A stretch of DNA of 64,000 nt from an uncultured Alphaproteobacteria bacterium (GTDB lineage Bacteria; Pseudomonadota; Alphaproteobacteria; UBA8366; GCA-2717185), in contig CALSRA010000035.1 in NCBI GenBank assembly GCA_943788635.1, forward strand, positions 20,626 to 84,625. Direction: 5' to 3'. This document shows, one piece after another, positions 57,525 to 64,000 of this stretch. The number at the start of each line of letters is the position of its first letter. Position 1 is the stretch's first letter. The notes under the pieces were generated by a model that did not search any database, was not told the origin of the DNA, and was given only the letters and a program-made list of their open reading frames with translations. Made by a program: the position numbers and the translations under genes.

Positions 57525-58532
57525 TCACGTAAGGTAATCGGAAGATCGCCTTACCTTGCCGTCACCAATCCGATCCCGCCACCAATCAACTGTCTTGCCG
57601 ACCCCCGTATCGAGATCGACAGACGGCGTCCAGCCACACGCATCTTTCAGCAGTCGGGAATCGGCCACCAGTGCCCGCACTTCCGATCCTGCTGGTCGAA
57701 ACCTTCCGGGCTCTTCCACGACGGGTTTATTGGCACCTGTCACCGACAGGACCCGCTCAACCATGTCGCTAATCGACACTTCGACGCCGGTTCCGGCATT
57801 GTAGGCGCGGCCCGGCTCAAGCCCATCAGCGGAGCCCATCGCCAGGAACGCCTCGACAGTATTCGTTACATAATTAAAATCGCGAGTCGGTTTGAGATCG
57901 CCCAGGCGAATTTCCGGGCAGTCAGGATCGAGAGCCTGACGGATCATAGTCGATAGGACCGCGCGCTCGCTTTGCCGAGGCCCGAATGTATTGAAGGGCC
58001 GCAGGATATAGACGGGCAACGAAAAGGACCGCATATACGCTTCGGCCATCATGTCCGCAGCGATCTTGCTGGCCGAATATGGCGACTGCCCCTGCAACGG
58101 ATGGTCCTCGCCTATCGGTTTTGTCAACGCCGTGCCATAGACTTCGCTGGTCGATGTATGGACGACGCGTCGCACACCATGCCGGCGCGCCGCTTCGAGA
58201 ACATTCAGGGTCCCGGTAACATTGACGTCCACGTAGGACTGCGGCGCGTCATATGAATGTGGAATTGCAATCAGTGCCGCGAGATGGAAAACAATCTCTT
58301 GCCCAGCGACAAGCCGTTCCATGAACGCCGTGTCGCGGATATCACCGCGACTTAACGTGATACCCGACAACACGTCATCGGACACCTCGTCTAGCCAGCC
58401 ATTCGTTCCGAAAGAATTATACTGGGCCAACGCCGTGACTTTAGCCCCTGCGGCGACCAGCCCCTCGACGAGATGCGAGCCAATAAAACCGTCGGCGCCG
58501 GTGACAAGCACCCTCGTTCCCTTATAGCTCAA
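57525..58532 (-). CDS. legB: NAD-dependent sugar 4,6-dehydratase, LegB-like
   Basis: A 335-residue extended SDR. It starts KGTRVLVTGADGFIGSHLVE (GxxGxxG at 12-18), followed by YNSFGTNGWLDEV, a pattern typical of LegB-type UDP-sugar 4,6-dehydratases of legionaminic acid synthesis. The active site TSTSEVYG and YSASK are present. LegB makes the 4-keto-6-deoxy intermediate for nonulosonic acids used on flagellin, LPS or capsule. No other leg gene (legC, legI, legF) is in the window, so the assignment to that pathway is by similarity only. It starts a run of minus-strand glycan-like genes. Confidence 0.75.
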   Translation of the reverse strand: MSYKGTRVLVTGADGFIGSHLVEGLVAAGAKVTALAQYNSFGTNGWLDEVSDDVLSGITLSRGDIRDTAFMERLVAGQEIVFHLAALIAIPHSYDAPQSYVDVNVTGTLNVLEAARRHGVRRVVHTSTSEVYGTALTKPIGEDHPLQGQSPYSASKIAADMMAEAYMRSFSLPVYILRPFNTFGPRQSERAVLSTMIRQALDPDCPEIRLGDLKPTRDFNYVTNTVEAFLAMGSADGLEPGRAYNAGTGVEVSISDMVERVLSVTGANKPVVEEPGRFRPAGSEVRALVADSRLLKDACGWTPSVDLDTGVGKTVDWWRDRIGDGKVRRSSDYLT

Positions 58533-58626
58533 TTAGTATCCCCCAACTCTTGAATCCCGCGCAGCCGGCATCGCCCTGTAACGCTATGGCAACTTCTAAC
58601 CGGCGCTTCAAGAAAAATCCAAGGCT

Positions 58627-59754
58627 TCACGAACCAGGAATCTCATTCTTCAAGCCGTCTTCATAAAGCTGACGGAATCGCGCAACGGATCTGTCGAGCG
58701 AAAAACTTTCGACAATCCGCTGGCGCGCTGCCTGCCCACATTCAACCCGGTTCTCCACTTCGCACATCAACCTGATTGCTTTACCTAACGCCGTCGCATC
58801 ACGCGGCGGCACAACGATACCAGTATTGCCGACAATGCGCCGTGCATCGCCGACATCGGTCACGATAGCCGGCAGGCCGCAGGCCATACCCTCCGCCACC
58901 GCATTTGAGAAACCTTCGCCATATGCCGAAGATGAAACAATTATATCCGCAGCGGACAGGATATTCGGCACATCGTCGCGACGGCCGAGGCGAATAATTC
59001 CGGGCGTATCAGGCAATTGTGAGTCGGTGCCTTCTCCAACCAGCACTGCCGTCACTCCTGGTGCGTATTCAAGCGCGGAAAGAAGGGTTCCATAATCCTT
59101 CATGGGATCAACGCGTGCCGTCACCGCCAGCACCGTCGCATCAGCATCAATACCCAGGGCAGCACGGACGGTCTCGCGTGCCCGGGAGTCTAGCTTGAAC
59201 CGGTTGGTATCAATGCCATTTTCAATTAACAAACTTCGGCGTGGCAAAAATCCAAGCTGCTGATGCGCTGCGATTCCCGCATTGGAATTATAAATCACGG
59301 CATCCGGCAACCACGACAGGCGGGCGCTTGCTTTAACAACCAGGCGGAACAACCAACCATATGCGCTCAGGTCCATATCAGAGCAGCGGATACCCCAAAA
59401 ATGCGCTGTCTCACGATGCCGCCCGGACGCCGACAATGCCATCGTCGCAACCAGATTGGCATGATACATCCAACCCACGACGACCGCTGGCCTGTATTCC
59501 CGCATCAACCGGGTTAGCCGGAATACGCCGACAATACCCGGGCGGCCACTTTTCATTCCAAGCTCGAAAACCGGCACCCCGGCCTCGGTGAGGCGCCCGA
59601 CAAGCGCCCCTCCCGACGTGAGACTGACAATAACCGGTGCGGCTCCAGCGGCAGCTTCCGCTTCCGCCAGTGCCGCAAGCATTGTTTCCGCACCACCAAC
59701 ATCCAGCCCGGTAATAACGTGAAAAACCGGCGCTGCCGACATCGTATTCACCAT
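58627..59754 (-). CDS. Family 4-type glycosyltransferase
   Basis: A 375-residue GT-B enzyme. The N-terminal FHVITGLDVGGAETMLAALA is typical of GT4. The donor-binding domain has the EX7E motif in YGEGFSNAVAEGMACGLP followed by AIVTDVGD and TGIVVPPRD. GAGG lies 5 nt before ATG 59754. It probably adds a hexose to a lipid-linked glycan or protein; acceptor unknown. It lies between the methyltransferase and legB on one strand. Confidence 0.88.
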   Translation of the reverse strand: MVNTMSAAPVFHVITGLDVGGAETMLAALAEAEAAAGAAPVIVSLTSGGALVGRLTEAGVPVFELGMKSGRPGIVGVFRLTRLMREYRPAVVVGWMYHANLVATMALSASGRHRETAHFWGIRCSDMDLSAYGWLFRLVVKASARLSWLPDAVIYNSNAGIAAHQQLGFLPRRSLLIENGIDTNRFKLDSRARETVRAALGIDADATVLAVTARVDPMKDYGTLLSALEYAPGVTAVLVGEGTDSQLPDTPGIIRLGRRDDVPNILSAADIIVSSSAYGEGFSNAVAEGMACGLPAIVTDVGDARRIVGNTGIVVPPRDATALGKAIRLMCEVENRVECGQAARQRIVESFSLDRSVARFRQLYEDGLKNEIPGS

Positions 59755-59918
59755 GAAAGCCTCGAAGTGCCGCATTGACCCGGGTCAATTCAGGCAGTGA
59801 AAATAGGTATGAGCTTACGTCGTCAAGGATACTGTCGCAGCCTTAAGGTTTTCCGTGCGTGATCCCGGCTTTTCAGGCACTTGGTTTTGCCAAGTTAACT
59901 ACTTCCCTAGAATGATCG

Positions 59919-60779
59919 TCACGACTTGACCGATACTGTATCGATCATAACAAGCTGCCGGAAGACGGCACCGGCAATCCCTCCAATCAGCGGCATCGTG
60001 ACGGCAACATACACTAGCCGCCGAATAGACGTCGGCCCATCATAATAGGGAAAATCCGAAACATCCTTAAGCCTGGCCAGCGTCACGTCCTCACAGGTTC
60101 CGATATGTCGAATCAAGTTGCGGCGGTGAACGTATGGCGGCCGCAAATGCAGTATCGAATTCAGGTATTCGGGATCTCTACCAAATAACCGATACAGGGC
60201 ATCACGCATGGCCGGCGGGAAATAGTGAATGAACCAGGTTGCGGAATGGGAGTCGTATGGCGAAAACCGATGTGGCACCTGATGGAATGCGCAACCACCA
60301 GCTTTCAAAACGCGCGTTTCTTCCGCGTAGTAGGCATCAAGAACGTCGTCTGTCACATGCTCCAGTACTTGCTGACTGAATACAAAGTCGACGCAATCGC
60401 TTTCAATTGGCAACCGAAAGCCATCGTAGACAAAAAACCTAGGATCTGTCGCACCGGTGACTTTCGCCATAATGCCATTATTGAGTTCCGATTCGACATC
60501 GACATCGACACCAAACACACCGTGGTAACCCAGCGCAACCAGATAGAACATCGTCATCCCGCCGCCGCACCCATGATCCAAAATCATGAGGTCCTCAGCT
60601 GCACGGCATCCCTGCACATTCCTTAACTTGCTCAGCAATGTACGCAAGTGATATGGAGGCTCGCTTTCACTGCTTCGTACGAATTCTGAAAAAACCGCCC
60701 ACGCTGAATGAATATCACGGCCCTCGCGCGCAGCGGCCCGCAACGCCGTATAACTTCGTCTGATGTCTTGCCAGGACAC
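59919..60779 (-). CDS. Class I SAM-dependent methyltransferase
   Basis: A 286-residue protein. The SAM-binding motif I is LILDHGCGGGMTMFYLVALG, acidic loop VDVDVE follows, and DFVFSQQVLEHVTDD matches motif II. The N-terminal 65 residues are polar. The C terminus ends in a hydrophobic segment (VYVAVTMPLIGGIAGAVFRQ) that could anchor it in the membrane. It may methylate a sugar or lipid intermediate in the glycan block. The acceptor is unknown. Confidence 0.8.
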   Translation of the reverse strand: MSWQDIRRSYTALRAAAREGRDIHSAWAVFSEFVRSSESEPPYHLRTLLSKLRNVQGCRAAEDLMILDHGCGGGMTMFYLVALGYHGVFGVDVDVESELNNGIMAKVTGATDPRFFVYDGFRLPIESDCVDFVFSQQVLEHVTDDVLDAYYAEETRVLKAGGCAFHQVPHRFSPYDSHSATWFIHYFPPAMRDALYRLFGRDPEYLNSILHLRPPYVHRRNLIRHIGTCEDVTLARLKDVSDFPYYDGPTSIRRLVYVAVTMPLIGGIAGAVFRQLVMIDTVSVKS

Positions 60780-60852
60780 TATTCAAGCCTCCTAAACCCG
60801 CGCACGCGCAGACTTCTCAATTCATTGAAACATGCCCAATTGATACCGGGCG

Positions 60853-61640
60853 CTATGACTTGGACCGAGGCTCTTTTTCTCCATTGATGAGATCGACGAA
60901 GATAGGCCATGCAATTTCCGGATAAAAGCGATGTCAGCCAGTCGCGGCAACAGAATCGATCTGGGATTCAGCGTCGAACGCCTGATACACAGCGCAGGCA
61001 CGGTCAACAATCGCCGCTGCCCCGACATACGGCCAAATATGATCTGAATCTCCAGAAACCACAAGCACAGGCCGCGGTGCAATAAGGCCCAGCACATCAT
61101 CAATCTCCATCCAGTTAAGTATACCCGGAATAACATTCTGGCCCGAGGCGTCTCCACGCCGGGCAATGGTATCCCGGATATATCCAACACACCAGTTCGC
61201 CAACACAGACGAGATGCGGTTATCCAGCGCTGCGGCAAAAACAGCCGACATTCCACCGGAAGAGCTCCCCATCACCGAAAGCCGCGAAATATCGATGGAC
61301 AGATCGTCCGCATTCACCGCAAGCCAATCGATCACCGAAGAGATGTCGCTCACGCGCTGTCCCAGCAATGTCCGCCCCAGCAACAATGCGTGATTTGCTG
61401 CATCTATACAGGGGTCAAGGGACCGCCTCTTCAATGCTGTCTCGCGTCGTTCGCCGAATGCAGCCTGCTCCACACATATGGCGACGAATCCGTTAGCAAC
61501 GGCTTGTCGACCGAAATCGGACCCGGACGCTATTTTCTCCGGATCCGCAGGCATCCGCGCCTCGCCCCAGGATAAATGCGCACCAGAGTTTGTGCCCTGG
61601 AGGCAGATCATAGCGGGAAAGGGCCCTGCTGCATTGCGTG
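60853..61640 (-). pseudogene. Esterase pseudogene, C-terminal part (split by IS256, plus premature stop)
   Basis: The distal part of an alpha/beta hydrolase of the acetylxylan-esterase or dienelactone-hydrolase type. It retains MICLQGTNSGAH, the nucleophile elbow SVMGSSSGGMSA and the acid region VVSGDSDHIWPYVGA. Translation stops at TGA 60936-60934 directly after VAATG, but the frame continues HRFYPEIAWPIFVDLING to TAG 60853-60855. That lost segment contains the expected catalytic His, so the stop would be inactivating by itself. Joining this part to 63402-63027 across one copy of the 9-bp duplication gives an uninterrupted frame (ILWPRN-AAGPFPAM). Confidence 0.85.
61632..61640. repeat. Target-site duplication, left copy
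   Basis: CATTGCGTG at 61632-61640 is repeated at 63027-63035, directly flanking the IS ends. A 9-bp duplication fits IS256-family transposition (8-9 bp). Confidence 0.9.
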
Positions 61641-63026
61641 GAGCTATGACTGAATCTGGTGTTTGGGGGGTTTGAAGGTTGGCGGCGTATCTGGTTGAAT
61701 TGTTGTTGCGAGACAGCACCCCAACCAAAGGAGATACACCACCATGGAAACCACTAACATTGTTGATTTTGCGCGTCAAGATGAGATGACAGACGCGCTG
61801 ACGGATTTGCTGAGAACAGGAGCGCAGCAATTGATCGCGACAGCAGTTGAGGCTGAGTTTGCAGGTTATCTGGCGCAATTCGCCGACTTGCGCACTGAGA
61901 CAGGTCACGCGGCGGTCGTACGCAATGGGCATCATCCTGAGCGCCCATTTCGAACGGGCATTGGCCCTGTGAGCGTGCGCATTCCAAAGGTACGATCCAA
62001 GGACGGCCAGCCCGTGACATTCCGCTCGGCCCTGGTGCCACCCTATGTGCGCAGAACCAAGACGTTGGAAGCGGCCTTGCCGTGGCTGTATCTGAAGGGC
62101 ATTTCCAGCGGTGAAATGGCCCCAGCCCTCAAGGTTCTCCTGGGCCCTGATGCCACTGGCTTTTCTGCGAATACGGTGTCGCGGCTCAAACGGGATTGGG
62201 CCAAGGAGTACGACGGCTGGAAAGAAGCGGATTTGGACGACGAACCAATCGTCTATATCTGGGCTGACGGCGTCCATAGCGGCCTGCGCGGTGAGAATGA
62301 CAAGCTCTGCGCCCTTGTGATTGTTGGGGTCACGGCCCGTGGCAAGAAACGCTTCCTAGCAATCGAGGATGGGGTGCGCGAGTCCACGCAGAGCTGGCGC
62401 GAGGTTCTGCTCAGCCTCAAAAGCCGAGGAATGAACGCGCCCAAACTGGCCATCGGCGACGGTGCCATGGATTTTTGGACCGCGCTGGACGAAGTGTATC
62501 CTGAGACCCACCAACAGCGGTGCTGGCAACACAAAACGATGAACGTGCTCAATTGCTTGCCAAAGCTGTCGCAACCAAAGGCCAAGGCCGCTATCCACGA
62601 CATTTGGCAGGCAGAAACCAAAGACGATGCGGAAAAGGCCTTTGATTTGTTCATCAAAACCTACGAACCCAAATACCCCAAGGCGGCGCTGTGCCTGCAA
62701 AAAGACCGCGAAGAACTCATGGCATTCTTCGACTTCCCCGCCCAGCATTGGCAAAGCATCCGCACCAGCAATCCGATCGAATCGCCTTTCGCCACGATCC
62801 GGCATCGCACCAAGCGTTCAAAGGGCTGCCTGTCACGCGATGGCATGCTGCACATGATGTTCAAGCTGGGCCAATGCGCCGAGCAAAACTGGAGAAAACT
62901 ACGCGGCTTTGACTACCTGGCCAAAGTCATCACAGGCGTCAGCTTCAAAGACGGAATTGAAACCACCAAACCAGGCCAGATCGCCGCATGACCAACAACC
63001 TCAAACACCAGATTTGACAATAACTC
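61641..63026 (+). mobile_element. IS256-family insertion sequence, 1386 bp, intact
   Basis: The ends are imperfect inverted repeats of about 28 bp: 61641-61668 against the complement of 63026-62999, matching at 21 of 28 positions, with a perfect 13-bp block at 61653-61665. A single intact transposase fills most of the element. The 9-bp duplications at both sides are identical, so the insertion is relatively recent. It lies inside an esterase gene on the opposite strand. Confidence 0.93.
61744..62991 (+). CDS. IS256-family (mutator-type) transposase
   Basis: A 415-residue DDE transposase. The catalytic acids are the Asp in YIWADGVHSGLR, the Asp in LAIGDGAMDFW and the Glu in SNPIESPFATIRHRT. 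The conserved HQQRCWQHKTMNVL lies between the second Asp and the Glu. It is full length with no internal stop, so the element may be active. AAGGAGA is 9-10 nt before the ATG. Confidence 0.96.
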   Translation: METTNIVDFARQDEMTDALTDLLRTGAQQLIATAVEAEFAGYLAQFADLRTETGHAAVVRNGHHPERPFRTGIGPVSVRIPKVRSKDGQPVTFRSALVPPYVRRTKTLEAALPWLYLKGISSGEMAPALKVLLGPDATGFSANTVSRLKRDWAKEYDGWKEADLDDEPIVYIWADGVHSGLRGENDKLCALVIVGVTARGKKRFLAIEDGVRESTQSWREVLLSLKSRGMNAPKLAIGDGAMDFWTALDEVYPETHQQRCWQHKTMNVLNCLPKLSQPKAKAAIHDIWQAETKDDAEKAFDLFIKTYEPKYPKAALCLQKDREELMAFFDFPAQHWQSIRTSNPIESPFATIRHRTKRSKGCLSRDGMLHMMFKLGQCAEQNWRKLRGFDYLAKVITGVSFKDGIETTKPGQIAA

Positions 63027-63035
63027 CATTGCGTG
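63027..63035. repeat. Target-site duplication, right copy
   Basis: CATTGCGTG, identical to 61632-61640 and immediately following the right inverted repeat of the IS element. Confidence 0.9.
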
Positions 63036-63402
63036 GCCACAAAATATTGACGGGAACGTCCGAGCCATCGCGTACGCGCAGATAAAAGTGTCGCCGGTCC
63101 ATATCGGTGCCGGGTTTTGCGGGAAATTCAGCCAATAATTCCGGCTTGCACTGACGGTTTTCATACCCGCTGAGTTCCACCAGTTTTGCACGTGCTTCCC
63201 GCTGCCATACCAAAACATCGCCATTTCGGTTCCGTTGCCGGGACAACGCCAGCGCCGCATTGTCGTAATCAATTAAATGCGCCACGCTTGGACTCAGCGC
63301 AGCGTTATCTGGTGGGCTAGGATAGGGGTTATAGCCGTTAAGAAATTTCATTGAAAAACGACGTTTCACGGCCAAAAGGCGCGCGTGTAACCATGGGTTC
63401 AT
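63027..63402 (-). pseudogene. Esterase pseudogene, N-terminal part
   Basis: The proximal 125 codons of the interrupted hydrolase, from ATG 63402 (GAAGG about 12 nt upstream) to the IS junction. It includes NPYPSPPDNAALSPSVAHL, an N-terminal helical segment, and RVRDGSDVPVNILWPRN leading into the core sheet. Beyond the junction the frame runs into IS DNA for a few codons (GVIVKSGV) and stops. Together with 61640-60853 it would form a protein of roughly 390 residues, the size of extended alpha/beta esterases. An esterase here may have acted on acetylated glycans, but that is inference. Confidence 0.8.
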
Positions 63403-63450
63403 AATCGGCACACCTTCGCCCCAACCGGAATAAAAGGAGGCGGCATCTCC

Positions 63451-64000
63451 CTAATGCCACTTTCGTGGATCAATCACCTCACGGGAGATTCCACACGCTA
63501 ACGTCCGAATAAGATCCATAATCTCAGGAGGAATCGGAGGCACAGAATGACTGGCAATCAACTCCTTTAACTGATTCATATCATACACACCGACGACGCT
63601 CGACACGACTCCCGGCTCGTCCCGCGCAAAAGCAAGCGCCAAGGCGCTAATGCTGTAACCGGATTGAGTAGCAAGCTTGGCAATTCCGGCCAAAGCGACA
63701 GACAGGGGCTGCAACGGAGGCGGCAATTTGGCAGGGTTCATAAAAAAGGCACCCTGCAGGAAAATACTTCGCGCAAAAACCGAAATGCCCGCACGTTGAC
63801 AACGCGATAAAATTCCCGATTCAATCATACGATGATCAAATAGGTTGAGCGGTACTTGCAGCATGCTTAGCCCAACAACATCTAGCGCCAGCTCAGCTTC
63901 TTTCGTGGTGTATACGGAAGCACCAAAGGCGGAGATTCGACCATCATTTCGAAGCGACCTCATGGCATCTGCCACGCCGGGAAGGTACAAATCACTAGGT
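63451..64000 (-). CDS. Aldo/keto reductase family protein, 5' truncated by window edge
   Basis: The frame is open to the end of the window and stops at TAG 63453-63451, so about 183 C-terminal residues are present. ADAMRSLRNDGRISAFGASVY matches the conserved GxIRxxGxS region of aldo/keto reductases. LQVPLNLFDHRM and the later AGISVFARSIFLQGAFF follow the barrel pattern. The N-terminal catalytic Asp-Tyr-Lys-His part lies outside the window. It is on the same strand as the esterase and glycan genes, 48 bp upstream of the esterase start. Confidence 0.82.
   Translation of the reverse strand, partial: PSDLYLPGVADAMRSLRNDGRISAFGASVYTTKEAELALDVVGLSMLQVPLNLFDHRMIESGILSRCQRAGISVFARSIFLQGAFFMNPAKLPPPLQPLSVALAGIAKLATQSGYSISALALAFARDEPGVVSSVVGVYDMNQLKELIASHSVPPIPPEIMDLIRTLACGISREVIDPRKWH

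Overview
This window looks like chromosome from an alphaproteobacterium of the Rhodospirillales type. Four things point that way: GC-rich coding DNA; duplicated ATP synthase stator subunits b and b'; a CcrM GANTC methyltransferase with GANTC sites in its own leader; and the block dapF-mtaB-ftsY divergent from ffh-rpsP-rimM-trmD-rplS followed by leuC/leuD/leuB and asd. The species assignment is an inference; no rRNA gene is present.

Layout. 0-4.8 kb: tail of a LuxR-type regulator, an AtzG-like small subunit with an AtzE-like amidase, a second amidase, and an unrecognised gene behind a perfect CtrA-type box whose frame is cut by an amber codon. 4.8-11.6 kb: protein targeting, tRNA modification and ribosome genes. 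11.8-18 kb: leucine and aspartate-family synthesis with two leuC paralogues flanking one leuD. 18-24 kb: a TPR/glycosyltransferase-like protein, pdxY and the sdhCDAB operon. 24-33.8 kb: accessory metabolism (two luciferase-like oxidoreductases, two enoyl-CoA hydratase-family proteins, a CaiB-type CoA-transferase, speDE, an N-formylglutamate amidohydrolase-like protein), hspQ and a shortened sugar-transferase-like gene. 33.8-37.9 kb: a tartrate dehydrogenase-like enzyme and the F0 ATP synthase operon. 38-57.5 kb: smc, dsbA, dciA, mutY, ccrM, rnhB, a cation/proton antiporter, radical SAM and glycosyltransferase genes, moaB, slt, a type-4-like uracil-DNA glycosylase, ETF-QO, a TPR protein, ispE and tRNA-Gln. 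57.5-64 kb: a surface-glycan-like accessory block (legB-type dehydratase, glycosyltransferase, methyltransferase, an esterase pseudogene split by an IS256-family element, and an aldo/keto reductase running off the edge).

Several genes carry lesions. dapF has one extra base in a homopolymer. ffh has four single-base insertions within about 105 bp. The gene at 3759 has an in-frame TAG followed by 51 coding-like codons. The esterase is broken both by the IS and by an in-frame TGA just before its presumed catalytic His. The dapF and ffh lesions lie in genes that should be essential, so sequencing or assembly error is the leading explanation there. The esterase is a credible true pseudogene. The most novel leads are the CtrA-box gene at 3759, the two-leuC/one-leuD arrangement, the AtzG-like partner, the cysteine-poor uracil-DNA glycosylase and the glycan block with its IS insertion. 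No CRISPR array, rRNA, prophage or defence system was seen.
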